Below are positions 29,116 through 41,669 of a DNA stretch of 64,000 nucleotides, in pieces (the stretch's first letter is position 1; each line of letters opens with the position of its first letter). The stretch is from Mesocentrotus franciscanus (lineage: Eukaryota; Echinodermata; Echinoidea; Camarodonta; Strongylocentrotidae): contig CP137675.1 of the NCBI GenBank assembly GCA_037976565.1, positions 22,383,326-22,447,325 on the forward strand. The letters are read 5' to 3'. The notes under the pieces are model-generated. The model was not told the origin of the DNA. It ran no database searches and was given only the letters and a program-made list of their open reading frames with translations. Both the position numbers and the translations under genes were made by a program.

Positions 29116-30070
29116 ATAGCGATTAGAGACTTCGGTGGAAAGCGCTTTCTAAGAACCGTTTTTAGTATTATTATTATTATTTCCGTGGGATATAAATATG
29201 GTTTTGAAATCGTCATTGGTTTGAACCATTTTCAGCATGGGGTGAGTCATTCTAAATAACACACTGCATAGGAGGGGTAGCCGCCCAGTTGTGCGCCCTA
29301 CGATCGGAGATTCTTCTTACCCTTGCTAACTATACGCTAAAAAAGGTATAACAACTTAGTGTGTCGCATTAGTTTAAATTAGTTCTTCTCATTAATTTTC
29401 TCCCTCGAACGCCAACGTTCTTCTTGGTCAACAATATCCCGCTTCGAGAATCAGGACCAGGAACGGTTAAGACTCAGGACCAGGAACGGTTCTAATTGCA
29501 AATCCCGAACCATTCTCATTCATTACGTTGATATCTTGTGGTATTATTCATTATCTATATATTTTATGTCCATATTTTTATCATTTCTGTTGTTATGTTC
29601 ATTATTCTATTATGTTCAATTATATTGTTCAGAGAGTGCTTTTTAAAGGAATTAAAACAATCACGAGTATCTGGCGATAAAGATGCTTTAAATAGTCGAA
29701 ATTCTAGAGAAAGGTTTTAAAGCTTTTTTCTTGTTGAAGTTGTTGTTTTAAAATATATGTTGTTGCTGTTTCTGTTGCTGTTGTTGTAGTTTTTGTTGTT
29801 GTTGTTGTTTTTTGTTTTTGTTGTTTTTTGCTCTTGATGTTGTTGTTATTGTTGCTGCCGTTGTTTTTTATTTGCCTTACCAGATTTTACAAACGACAGA
29901 TGGCGTTCTTTATCAATTCTCGTTCTAACACAATTATTGATAAACCAAAATGTATTGATCAATCAAAATATTCGTTGTTTTAAATACTGTCATAGAAATC
30001 AATGATTACCATTGCTGTTGATCATTTATTTTTGTTGCATGTGGTAATCATTGTTGCATAGTTTTTTTTG
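29116..30070. other. Intergenic with short repeats
   Basis: The direct repeat AGGACCAGGAACGGTT occurs twice near 29453-29490. An interrupted (GTT)n array spans about 29740-29865. Nothing else recognised. Confidence 0.5.
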
Positions 30071-30075
30071 TTTTT

Positions 30076-30310
30076 CAGGGGTGGATCCAGGATCTTGCTG
30101 CAGGGAGCACAAGTTTTTAAACGGTGACTGTTGATGCGTGTTTTTTTGGGGTTGTAGGGGGTGTTGCTTTGCTGCTTTTAACAAAAATCTCAAATGTGTG
30201 CCAGGAGCACAAGAATACATCATGTACAAGGGGCACACTTTTTTGTGTGCTTGGGATACGCCAGATTGGGGTTGCCGTAGAGGTGGAGGCACACCCCCTC
30301 CTCCTTCATA
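30076..30310. mobile_element. Possible decayed hAT-like element
   Basis: Starts CAGGGGTGGATCCAGGATCT, a hAT-type terminus. The sequence repeats AGGAGCACAAG motifs and ends in a C-rich stretch (CACACCCCCTCCTCC). A matching right end and target duplication were not found, so the right boundary is a guess. Confidence 0.35.
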
Positions 30311-31127
30311 AGATCCAATATTGATTTCTCTCACAATCTTTTATCATAAGTTAATAGAAATACAGAGTGATCCTCTACTTGTACATGTTGGGACTTTACT
30401 GAATTCCATTAGAATTTAATATTTGTTACCACTGGAGCTGTTGTGTTCTTCCAGTTGTTGATCGCAGATTTGTTGTGGTAGATTCAACTTCTGCTACTAA
30501 TTTTCGTGTCAGTACTTGAAGGATAAACATGTGTGGACACATGTGTGGACAATTTGACGAATTCTGACATTTCCGACCCAGTTATGGATGTTTAAAGCAC
30601 TAGGTTATCAACATATTGTCAGAATCGATTAGGAATATAAGTGGTTGGATGTAGAGCGAGCCTGAACAGGATCAATCTGATTTGAGGAATTTAAGGGTAT
30701 CTATGGTCATGACTTTGAACATATTAGGTGTAGCATCCACCACCTGATCTAAGTTACGTTCAAAATAGATCATGGATGATTTTCCAATCCAATCTAATCC
30801 AATCAAAAATTATTTTTATTCTGCACACATCGCTCCACATGTGTTTGCCATTTTTCTCATGCCATCCTTGTCAAAATGATATAGATTTAGAACCTCGTAC
30901 TTTGTGTGTTCAGTTCAAACTCTAGTTTTGTTTTTGAAAATTTCCCCCTGTTTTAATAAACATTTCCATCTTTTACATAATTATGCAGCATACGTCAAGA
31001 CTAAACAGCGTGTTGTCACATTGATATCTTTGGATATAGGGGTTACTGGTTGAAAACCACTCTCAAACAGTACTGTTATATGATATGCTCTGTATCTTTG
31101 TTTATTTATTCATGATTTTACTAAATA

Positions 31128-31190
<63 letters not shown>

Positions 31191-31410
31191 CATTTATAAT
31201 GCGCACATATCCACCCAAAGGAATACTCAATTACCCCGGCTTTAGCTGTGCTGCCATTACGGCGCTCTAGCATTTCAAGGTACCCATCTACATCACGTGG
31301 GTTGAGTGTGGCAAATGTAGATCAATGTCTTGCCAAAGGACATTAGTGCCGCGGCGGGACTCGAACCGCGGACCTTGTGATCGACAGTCCGGTGACGTAT
31401 CCACTCGATA
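31128..31410 (-). mobile_element. tRNA-derived SINE with (AAT)n tail
   Basis: Minus strand: partial head with B box GGTTCGAGTCCC (31367-31356), core TTTGGCAAGACATTGATCTA, tail GCGCATTATAAATGTTGTTA running into the (AAT)n array at 31130-31187. The 5' part of the head is lost at about 31410. It shares TGCTGCCATTACGGCGCTCT with the copy at 26912-27181, so these two are one subfamily. Confidence 0.8.
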
Positions 31411-32223
31411 AAGAATAACTTATATACAAGTAGGCCTATACCTAATTGCAAATTCTTATCATTACAAGTGATAATGGATTATTGATTTCATTATATGATT
31501 TGAAACTTAACGACGCATGTTCATATACAGAGGGTTTATTTCTTGGATATTCTACAGTATTGGGGCACTTTGGGTCACAGACATATTAACTAAGGGATAA
31601 TGTTGTTCCGAACATAAGTTAACATTAAATGTGTCATTTCGCTTCCATATTTGATCTGATCCAAGCTCTACTATAGGCTAAAGCTGTTAATACAATGATT
31701 ATGACAAAGTCTTTAGATATAACGCATGGGACAAACAGCTTGGGGAAACCCACGTGCAGATTTGAAACATTTCAAGTATACTCGCATAAGTACAGGTAAG
31801 GATTGGATAAGTCTGTTTGTCATTCCACCGCTGCTCCCCTCCCTACCCCCCGTCACCACACCACCCCCTTTAGACATCTGTGGTGCTGCTTATACATGTC
31901 CTAGTCATAGTCTTGTCATTCATTAGATAATAACAAACTTGTCTGGTCACATATATTCATCAAGTTAAGAAACGTCTCATGACTGTTGAGGTATTCTCAT
32001 ATCTGATGCTCTTGAATTGCTGAGTTGGTCTGCTGAAATTACCCTCTAAATTGACCGTTTCCGAGGCAATGAGTATTCCATTAACTCATTCGATTTAAAG
32101 AAAGGTTAATAGACAGCCAATAGATAGCGGACAACATAATAGACAGCTTTTCTGTCCATCTGATTCTGTTACTGGACTAGTTGATGAGTTATCTCTTTGA
32201 CATAGTCGCTCACTATAACACCA
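31411..32223. other. Intergenic, nothing recognised
   Basis: AT-rich; no coding or repeat signal recognised. Confidence 0.4.
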
Positions 32224-32515
32224 GGGGGGTGTTTCACAAAGACTAAGATCGACTTTAAGTTGGACTTAACTATGGCTTGCCATTCATGCCACTGGTTGCT
32301 CTCAACATTGGTCTCTCAATTATGATCTTTAGATAATATTTTTTCCTTCAATAATGAATTATCAACAAATGTAAGTTCTGTAGATTTGTGACCATGATTT
32401 GTACGTCCCTTGACAGACAAATGCCAGAAAACGGTGAGAGCAAACAGTGGCATGAACGGCCTGCCATATTTAAGTCCAACTTAAAGTCGATCTTAGTCTT
32501 TCTGAAACACCCCCC
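32224..32515. mobile_element. 290-bp palindromic MITE, copy 1
   Basis: The left arm GGTGTTTCACAAAGACTAAG continues through ATCGACTTTAAGTTGGACTT and has its inverse at the right end. The interior holds GAGAGCAAACAGTGGCATGA and ATAATATTTTTTCCTTC. Copies at 37535-37824 and 45608-45894 share both arms and interior. Confidence 0.88.
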
Positions 32516-33359
32516 AGACGCTTGAGATAGATAAAATTATTTCTTGAAATTTTTACGATGAACAAAATTTGGGATCATCTCTCGTCCAATAATTAAGAAT
32601 GCTCACACGGTATTTCCATTTTTTTTTAATTGCCCCTGAAATACATGTATAACTCAGTTTTGAAAAGTAAAAATTAGAAAATAATTGAGGTACCGTAATT
32701 GATTTGTTATCCTTTTATACTGATAATTGTTATTGGTTGGAATAAAGTTGAGTATATAGATCTGTATGGGGTACACGTAAAAAGTATGCAATTTTGCATC
32801 AGAAACATTTGTTCATAGATACGTCATCGTACATGAGAGTTTATGATTCAGGCAGGAAACGCAGGAAGGGTCCAGACGCAGTTTCTAGTCGCAGCCGCAA
32901 CTCTTTGACTATAAGGAGTGTGACTCATTGAGAAAGAAAGAAAGAAACTGAATAAATCTTGTTCAATGATAATTTTTTACGAATGACCTCACAATAATTC
33001 CTCTTATAGTTTTATGCTCACTAGATTTTAATCAGGAAACCCGCTCATTTTTATCTGAAATCTGTATCCGTCTGGTGATGTATTTTTGTAGATGGTTCAG
33101 ATCTTAAATCGAAAGAAGGGAAAGGGGGTATTTTTGTAAGGAATTTGATATCGAGAATGGAAATGTTGCTGTATTCGATTTCCCATTGACGCAGGTGAAA
33201 TGCGTAAAGGAGAACGAACCTTGTTTTACATACCATAGTGACGTATTCGACTATATTAAGCCTGCTCAAGATATTTATAAGACTCTCTCTAAATTCGGAA
33301 TAGTTGTAAACAAAAATGTAAGTTTTGGGGAAAGAAAAAGAGAGGGAGGGAAAGAGAAT
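32516..33359. other. Intergenic, nothing recognised
   Basis: AT-rich sequence leading into purine-rich repeats from about 33325. No gene recognised. Confidence 0.4.
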
Positions 33360-33470
33360 CAGATAGAAAGAGAGGCAGAGACAGATAGAGAGAGAGGATG
33401 AGAGAGAGAGAGAGAGAGAGCGAGAGAGAAAAAGAAAGGAGAGACACAGAAGAAGAAAAAAACAATAAAA
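33325..33470. repeat. Purine-rich (GA)n array
   Basis: GAGA and AAAG runs, densest at 33385-33435. Confidence 0.9.
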
Positions 33471-33624
33471 CAAGCAACAGCGACAACAACAACTTATTTC
33501 AATAAAATGTTAAAATGTTAAATATGAATTCCGAACGGGCGGCTCATGAATAGAAGAAGTATACTAACGAACAATAATGCTTATAGCTTTGAATCAGTTT
33601 GTCCTTGCCCGCACTCCACCCCCC

Positions 33625-33625
33625 A

Positions 33626-33675
<50 letters not shown>

Positions 33676-33678
33676 ACA
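33625..33678. repeat. (CT)n(CA)n microsatellite
   Basis: About 12 CT units followed by about 14 CA units. Confidence 0.92.
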
Positions 33679-33806
33679 TTTGCAAAAATGTTTCACACCT
33701 GAAAAAAATTACGTGCATTGTTTTTTTTTCAGATAAGTTTGGGTTTTACTTTTCACAGAGTAGTCATGACGTCTTTATCTTGGCGTAACTGTGTTCTAAC
33801 TTTAAC

Positions 33807-33834
33807 CACGTGATCAGGCATCATGAGTCACGTG
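33807..33834. promoter_or_regulatory. Paired CACGTG E-boxes, second instance
   Basis: CACGTG at 33807-33812 and 33829-33834, the latter in CATGAGTCACGTG as at 22311-22323. No promoter or exon was identified next to it. Confidence 0.3.
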
Positions 33835-34156
33835 TAAAAAGGGGAGAATTGAGGAAGGAACCATGGTGTTCCCAAAGGAGCGAAACTGAAGTTAGAGACC
33901 TTTCAAAAGCCACCCTTATCTGTCAAATGTTACTTGTGTTTCTCAGTGTAACTTGACGAAATGACATCATGATCCTTTAATAATCTTGAGGGGGTGTATC
34001 CAAATCCACAAAATTTGGTTTACGTGTCGATCTCAATTTCGTTCATTTTTGTAAGAGTAATGTTGGTTCAGATATTAAAACGGGAAATGTACAAACAAGG
34101 GCAGTGTTGAGGAAAATTATGTAATCAAATAATATATCCGGAATTATGTAGCCCTG

Positions 34157-34470
34157 ATAAGGGAATACCGTCTCTAAGTGCTTTACAGGTATCATTATTA
34201 CCCCGGTCATCGGATTCATTTACGCACACAATGTGTACTATCTCCACTCCCTGGGGAGTATTCCTACCATCATGGTCACCATGAGTGAATATGGCATTGT
34301 CTATCAGAAATGCTTTCGTTATCCCACCAAGTCCCCATTTCTCTCCTGGGTATGGAGTGGCAAATGTAGATTAATGCCTTGCCAAAGGACGTTAGTGCCG
34401 TGTCAGGGATCGAACCCATGACCTTTGCATTTCCAGTCAAGTGCTTAAACCACTCGACTACGACGCCTCT
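34157..34470 (-). mobile_element. tRNA-Ser-like SINE
   Basis: Minus strand: head GTCGTAGTCGAGTGGTTTAA with a loop like CTGGAAATG and a perfect B box GGGTTCGATCCC (34417-34406). Then comes the family core TTTGGCAAGGCATTAATC, and a tail with AAAGCACTTAGAGACGG. The head resembles tRNA-Ser, but the stems do not close as a cloverleaf. Confidence 0.75.
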
Positions 34471-36330
34471 ACACATCATGGACTAAGCGTCATTAGATAT
34501 AAGGCATTACAACTGGAGGAAGTGCGAGATCATCGATGAAGCAGATCTCGCTATATCAAAAATAATTGATTAAAAACTAGAACCGGGTGATTGGAATTAA
34601 TAAAAAGGAAAAAAGGGACAAGGAAAAGATTTAAGAAAACAAAACATTTAACATGATATTGATTGCTTCTTTTCATGTAGCCTAGGTCTATTCGTTGATC
34701 AATATGAATAACAATTCCTACATTATTTTATTATAGAACATTACCCAATAATATATGTCATGTCATGATTGAACATGGAAGTAATCACTTTTTGCCCGCA
34801 GTTCATATTATTTATGGCAGTAATCACCTTGTAATCAGTGTACTTGTTATCCATGCATAAATGTGCAGCATGGGAAGCAAATAATCTGTCGTCAGAGTTC
34901 ATTTTACGTCACGAAGGATGAAGTTGGAGGTCACAAGCTGCACACATCTGATGTACAAACTTTCTTTTATTTGAACTAAAAGAATTTAATCATGGGATTC
35001 TTCACGTGACTGTTCAAACGGAATATTATTCCTGATCAGATCGTTTTCATTTCTGACTACTACCCCTATTTTAAAGTGTTCTGACGTCACGCGTACGTGG
35101 GCGATATATGCGAAGAAAGGTTTTCGCTACATCAGCTATAATGGGGTGATTTTGCAATGAACACATGATGTGCATGTACTTGTACAAATGCATTCCTAAG
35201 TATATAACTTGTTTGCCTTGATATCATGTTTTATTTACCCAAAGGCAAATTTATTGTATTGGAAAGAGGACAATTGCGTTACAAAAACCCACGAAATTGC
35301 TTTAAACATTCTTTCATTCACACAAAATATTATAAATTGGCAAAAGTATTCACTTTAATACAAATTTTCAAGCAAAATGTTTGTTTGGGGTCTTATAAAC
35401 AATTTCCCAGTTTATTAGTTTATTCCATCCGTTCCCTGGTAAGTCACCGCCACCCGCTCCCCTTCCCGTCGCGCGCCCCGGTCCTGGCAAGAATATTCCA
35501 TCCCCGGTTGTAGTATAGCTTGGACTGTTAGTAACTTGTGCAGGGGGGCTTTATCCACGTCATGATTACGTAGGTGAGTAAAGACTGATAGCTTATGTTA
35601 TTTATAATCACTTTTTGTTGGAGGCCTTGATATTAATGTCTCAAAACCGCAACATCTAGGCTCCTCATGAATAATTAGACAAAAGAAATACCTGGGGAAC
35701 AAAAAGAAGTATCTTTATACGATCACATTTAAACAGAGGATTTGTTATAAGACTGTTCTAATATACACCAACAAAGTATTAACACACAACGTTCTCAAAA
35801 CGTTCGTAAAACGTCATGAGGACGTTAACACGTTTTATAGAACGTTAACTTGCGTCCAGAGAAGGTTTATTATACCCAGGGATATGTTGGCTTTGTTATA
35901 TTCATCCCTCCTTCCTGAGGCGGTATTCTGAAAACTCTTGTGTCTTCAACATTAAAACAAATGTAGAGCGTTGTCTTCATTTTTCTGTGCGCTCTTGCAT
36001 AACATTGCGTTTAAATCCAACTTTAAATACTAAACGGAACTTGATTTTCAACCCAATCGGGATTGCGAATTTGGGCGTGCGTTTATTCATTTTTAACTGC
36101 ATTTAAAAGTTTAAAAGTCTATGAAGGTTCTTGTAAATTTGAAGATTTTCATTGTAAATTGATTTGGTTACATCTTTGTCAACATGCATTACGATACCTT
36201 AGATGTCCCAAACTCACTTTAGTTGTATACACTAAATGATACACATATTTTCTTGGCATATTTTGACACATCTCCCATCAATGCATTAAGCTTAATCATT
36301 CTGATCATACAAAAATCAGAGGGGCGAGAA
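34471..36330. other. Intergenic, nothing recognised
   Basis: AT-rich; the motif AACGTT recurs with ACGT-rich spacing near 35789-35850. No gene recognised. Confidence 0.4.
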
Positions 36331-36344
36331 AGAGGATGGTGGAT

Positions 36345-36345
36345 T

Positions 36346-36386
<41 letters not shown>

Positions 36387-36395
36387 AGAAAGAAA
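36345..36395. repeat. (GA)n array with G run
   Basis: AGAGAG units at 36353-36376, then GGGGGGGGGG and AAAGAAAG. Confidence 0.88.
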
Positions 36396-36842
36396 GAAAC
36401 AGAGGTGAGGTGATACAGTGTACAGTGTTCCTTGTCCGATAAAATCCAATGTTTCCGAGGGTAGTTTTCTCTCTGATTCAATAGGTGATTGTTAGAGGAA
36501 TCTTTTAAGCCAAGTAATTGTCAACCCCCGATCCTGTGACCGCATTTTAAACCATTAGGTCCTATAGCTGTCATGCCTGTTGGTAACTCCCTAAGGCATC
36601 AATCTATCATGTACATGTATCATCATTCATATCTTACAAAGCCAAGCCAAACTTTACCCCGACCTGACACAAGAGTTCCAGTCTGAGATTCGAATCACGA
36701 ATCTTTAGAACAGGAGCTTCGCATTTCCATCATACCCCATTATATTGTTTTTGAAAATACAAGCTTGAAGCGGACTATGATGAATTCTGACCAGCAATGC
36801 CGTTTTATTTTCTTTCAAAAATCTTTCCTCACAAACTTTATT

Positions 36843-36970
36843 CAGGGGCGGATCCAGTGACCCGGGGAATGTGCCCCCCCCCCTTCCTCCCCCAGGGATA
36901 AACCCAGTTATAAAAAAAGTAGAATGCGCCCCAAACTGTGCCCCCGGAAGCAATACTTTTAGCCCCTCGA
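36843..36970. mobile_element. Possible 5' end of a hAT-like element
   Basis: Starts with the typical terminus CAGGGGCGGATCCAG, followed by C-rich sequence and GCCCCCGGAAGC. No matching right terminus or 8-bp duplication of the flank (ACTTTATT) was seen, so it is probably truncated. Confidence 0.4.
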
Positions 36971-37534
36971 ATAGGCATTTTTTAAAATTAATTTGCAACC
37001 TTTGTTTTTGTGTGTTTGTTGTTGCTGTTGTTGTGGTAGTGGTGGTGAATGCGATGGTGCTTGTCACGGATTTTCGGGCTATAGTGCGAACACCCCACCC
37101 ACCCCTGGTCAGAGAATCCGGGATCCCTTATATGACATGCCAAAAGGAGAGCCCTTCGATGTCAAATTAATAAGAAAGGAAATTGATATCAAGTGGCAGA
37201 GTTTTGACGCAAGTCGGGACTCTCAGGGGACAGGACAGGGACAATAGCATCTTCAATCCGATGAATCATCGGGGGTCTCCGAGGGTTTCCGGAAACCACC
37301 GAGTCGAGTGATCATGGTGATTGGGCGATACGATAAGGGGCTGAATGCCGAGTGAGTGAGAACGGAGAAAGATTAAGAGAATACAATGAATATGACAAGG
37401 TTTGTGTCAGCGCTTCATTAACTTGGCTCTTCCCCCTTCTGGATTTTCATATACCAATGTCACGTTCATGACCGCGACCATGATTACATTGTCTTATTAT
37501 GATGTGTTAATGATCATGATAGTCTATAAATCTA

Positions 37535-37824
37535 GGGGGTATTTCACAAAGACTAAGATCGACTTTAAGTTGGACTTAACTATGACAGGCCATTAATGCC
37601 ACTGGTTGCTCTCACTATTGGTCTCTCAATTATGATCTTTAGATAATATTTTTTCCTTCAATAATGAACTTTCAAAAAATGTAAATTCTGTAGATTTGTG
37701 ACCACGATTTATACGTCCCTTCAGAGACCAATGCCAGTAAACGGTAAGAGCAAACAGTGGCATGAACTGTCTGCCATAGTTAAGTCCAACTTAAAGTCGA
37801 TCTTAGTCTTTGTGAAACACCCCC
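37535..37824. mobile_element. 290-bp palindromic MITE, copy 2
   Basis: Same arms and interior orientation as 32224-32515. The left end is GGGGGTATTTCACAAAGACT and the right end TTTGTGAAACACCCCC. Confidence 0.88.
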
Positions 37825-38113
37825 AGGTATACATGATTGATATGGTTACGTTATTGGGGCGGGGATTTCTTATCAGGACCAAGGGACGATATGTGAGAAG
37901 CCGTTAAGAGATTTGCATTATTAGGGGAATCTGTGTGGAACATATGGATTCTTACAGCACTTTTAAGAAATAATTGGGAAACGGCTGATCCCCTTCTGAC
38001 AGGATAATGGCTACAAAACGTTGTTCAGTGTCGTATATAACTCACATAACACGCATAAAGCCATCTTCTGCAAAGACATAGTGCAAAATCCTTATCATCA
38101 TCATTAATACATA

Positions 38114-38290
38114 TACAGTCAAACCTGCTTTAGTGACCACCTGTCTACAAAGACCACATATTTTGTTTCCCTTGAAAAAGGTTTCTCATTAAAACATGTA
38201 CTAAAGGAACCTGTCTACAAAGACCACCTGTCTATAAAGACCACTATATGTGTTTCCCTTGGGCGGTCGCTATAGACAGGTTTGACTGTA
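38114..38290. mobile_element. 173-bp Tc1/mariner-type MITE
   Basis: Element 38116-38288 begins CAGTCAAACCTG and ends CAGGTTTGACTG, with TA on each side (38114-38115 and 38289-38290). GACCACCTGTCTA-type motifs repeat inside. The TA duplication and these ends fit Tc1/mariner-derived elements known from many animals. Confidence 0.85.
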
Positions 38291-40399
38291 CTACCTAATA
38301 TGTTTCGGGTTACTTTTACAATGTCCGGAGGATGAGCTCCCAGGGGGGGGGTACTTCATCTACCCCCTCCTCCTCCTCCGCGATTTCAACCCTAGTAGAT
38401 GGTGACGAGATTTTGGTGTGACACACCTCTTGAGAACAATTTCCTCATCGACTTCTCGCCGTCTTCAAGGATCCGAACCCATAGTGGAGCCCCTGATTAA
38501 CCCTTGTAGTCTCCGATGGGGATCTTCCTTTGCTTCCAGTATGTTAATCCATGAGTAGAGACAAAATGAATGCCTGGATGAAATCGTTTGGGTTGATGCC
38601 TCTTGTTCATTATAAGCAGTCCACTAGCTGTCCTTCCAAACTTCAAAGACAGAAAAGGTTATTATTACATCGACAAATTCAGGTGGCCCACCTTTGCTAA
38701 TACACTTTTCACACATTTTAAGGCTCCTCTGAGAAGTGAGAGGCTTTTCTGTGATAGTGGATTACAACTTTGTTTCGCTGGTTCTTGGGTTCGGCATGGT
38801 GAAGAACCTATATAGTTAATGTAAAATAATGGCATTATCTAACATAGTGAGACATCTATGTTCTTTACCCGTACATTTAAACAAACAGCGATACTTGGGT
38901 ATCTTTAGAACTACATTACATCAGAAATTTAGGTTATCAAGAGCAACACACTTTTTTCCAATTTATTTCCACCCACATGCATATACCACCCATGTCCTCC
39001 ATGACGCCTATGTGAATTCATAAAGCGCTCCTCTAATTTCACTAAACCGTTATATCCTTCCGCCCTTGGTTGCCGATCTTGAGTGTTATCATGGAAACAA
39101 AATGTTGTCAAAGATTATGAATAATTACTTGTAATAAGCAGATTTCTTTTCCATGCCTACGAAATTGTATAAATTACAAAATTAATACAGTAAAAAATAT
39201 ATCCCTTTTAGTTTTAAACAATCTCAAATGTGTGGTTTAGGAAGATTATAACAGCAAGGTTGCCACGGTATATACGCTTACGTCTTTAGGTAAACCAATG
39301 TATCCTTCCGCTCTTAGACCATGTAGAGACTGACGAGCAGATATAATCTGCATACGACCGCATTTCATCTTGATTTACCATCTTTTAGTTTTATAGGGCG
39401 CCATATACATTTTGGAACCTGTAAAGTTGCATCTACCGCGTCTATAAGGCAGTGGCATAGCCAGGACCTTTCTTCAGTGGGGGCACTGAGGGGTCAACTG
39501 AGCGAGAAAAACAAATATGCATTTTGACGTATTAAAACTTGTCAGTTTGGTACATGACAGAGTTTATGCAGTTTTACTAAGTATTACCGAATCATTTCCT
39601 CTTTTTTTCCTATTTTCGGTTGTCTAAGGAAGGAAAGGTGCACAAGAATCACTGTCGTTGTAAACAAAACAAAATTAATCTGTTTGTCGTGTCTTTTAAA
39701 TCATATTTCATCTCAAAATTACAGGTTTTTTGAAGGGAGGTATCAGGTAACGGCCATTACACTCGCATTGGCTAGTAGTGCCTCGTGTTGTGTAGTCCCA
39801 TAAGTATTGCCCTTTGATGCCCTTTTGCTGTGAGCATGACTTGGCCATTTTTTCTATCACACTTCCTTTCCTTCACCCATGAGCAGAGTGATGGTATTGA
39901 CATGCTTTTATTAACACGCCATGTAGTGAATTCTTGACGTGTGTCCACGGACTAACAAGTCAAATGTGTCAGAGAAGGGTGATCTGGGGGTGATAACTTT
40001 GCATTTTCTCGAGCAAGCAGGTGACATGTCGCAGAAAAAAAATCGTAAAAGATGTATTTGGCTTTGTACAGAAAACATTGATATGGAGTTATGGACAAAG
40101 ATGGGACTAGAAAAAAAATGCCTTAGATCAAGGATGCCTGGCTCTCTGATACCCTGAACCTAAAGTTTGTCACTAGGATCAGTCTAGTAACCAGTCCATG
40201 TTCCGTTTACGGTTTTGTCATATTGGGATGAGCATTGGTTGTTACAACAGAGAGAAGTATCCCGTTTCTCAAACTTAACAGCCACTTTTTCCAGGACTTA
40301 ACTGAAAAGCTAAGCTAAATCATCATACTGCACATACATCCGTCTCAGAAAACACTCAAAATCCTATACAGAGTATACCCTGGCTATATAGCGAAGCTT
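38291..40399. other. Intergenic, nothing confident
   Basis: A terminus-like CAGTGGCATAGCCAGGAC lies at 39452 (possible hAT-like left end) without a matching partner. Short ORFs have no recognisable domain. Confidence 0.4.
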
Positions 40400-40593
40400 C
40401 CCCAAGGCGCTGAAATTATGAAGGGAATTGCTACCTACCATGTGCCCATTTGCAACACCTGGGCTGTGAGTGGAAAATGCAGATTAATGCCTTACTAAAG
40501 GGTATTAGTGCCGCACCTAGAACTAGGACCTCAAAACCTGCACCATTTGATCAACAGTCAGCCAACTGATCTCCTTTACCACAACACCTGCAC
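40400..40593 (-). mobile_element. Degenerate SINE copy
   Basis: Contains the core of the SINE family in decayed form (GTGCCCATTTGCAACACCTG, AATGCAGATTAATGCCTTAC) and a head with CCTAGAACTAGGACCTC in place of an intact B box. Confidence 0.6.
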
Positions 40594-41669
40594 CTAAAAG
40601 GGGTTGCTTTCATCTTCTTCGATTTGCATCATGAATTGACACTGTTAAACCAACTTACAGAAGCAAGTTTCTTCTCCCTATTTTGGTGGGAGGGGGGTGT
40701 TGTATTTTCCTCGTGATCCGCTTCGCCCATCCTCCCCGCCATCTGCATGTCTGGGATCAGTTTGTACCATTGCAACCAAGTCGCGTCGCCCAACGTGTAT
40801 GATCACGCGTACAACCCTAGTACACCAAACGCCAACGCGCCCAGACTGCACCTCTCCTAGACTGTCCCTTGACAAATGCCACCAGGAACTGCGGACATTC
40901 CTCAGAGGCTCGAGGCAACATCCTACGTGCTTAATTTCTTCCTCGGGGAAAGGAAAGAGGGGGACGGAAAGGGGTAGACATTGTAGGTTAGGCTGTAGGG
41001 TGAAGATTGCTTGCAAAGGTAGTTAAAATGGGATTAAATCCTATGTATACAATACAAATACAGGGTCTGCGATATCTGAAGAAAAAAAGGGGGAAAAATG
41101 AAATTATGACACTTGAGTGTCAAACAAATCTATTCCTGGAAACCAGTAGATAGAGTATTTTCTATTTTCCTTCTGCATGTTCTGTATTCAGTTTAGTTTC
41201 CCTTGCAGGGACAACGCTTGACCATTTTTCAATAATTATCAGTAGGTGGAGAGTGTCAGACCGAATTTGTCGACAAGTTTGAATAGCCGAATATCAAAAC
41301 AGGGGGAGGGTGGTCTATCATTTTGTAATTTCCTGACAAATTTCTTCTCCGAAAAATAATATCACAATATCGCCCCTTATCAATACCTCAAGAAAAAAAA
41401 AGTTGGGCCCTCCCCTCATATTATTATTATTTGTTTTAGATTCGTGTTCTTTTTGGCATACTTTTGAAAAAATGTCAGGTGAAATGGGAAGCAACAAGAA
41501 TAGGAACGGATCTAGAAGAATAATATTTTAATACATTAATACGTAAATATATTAATACAATAGATACGTCTGCCCACACACTTATTGCAATGACGACCTT
41601 CGTCATTGCCTTGTTTTCGTTCACATTCTGCCCAATTAATATACTTATCCTTATCGTCCGGAAATCCCA
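40594..41669. other. Intergenic with GC-richer island
   Basis: The stretch 40690-41010 is richer in GC than its surroundings and open on both strands (about 110 codons each). The encoded sequences match no family I recognise. See findings. Confidence 0.4.
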
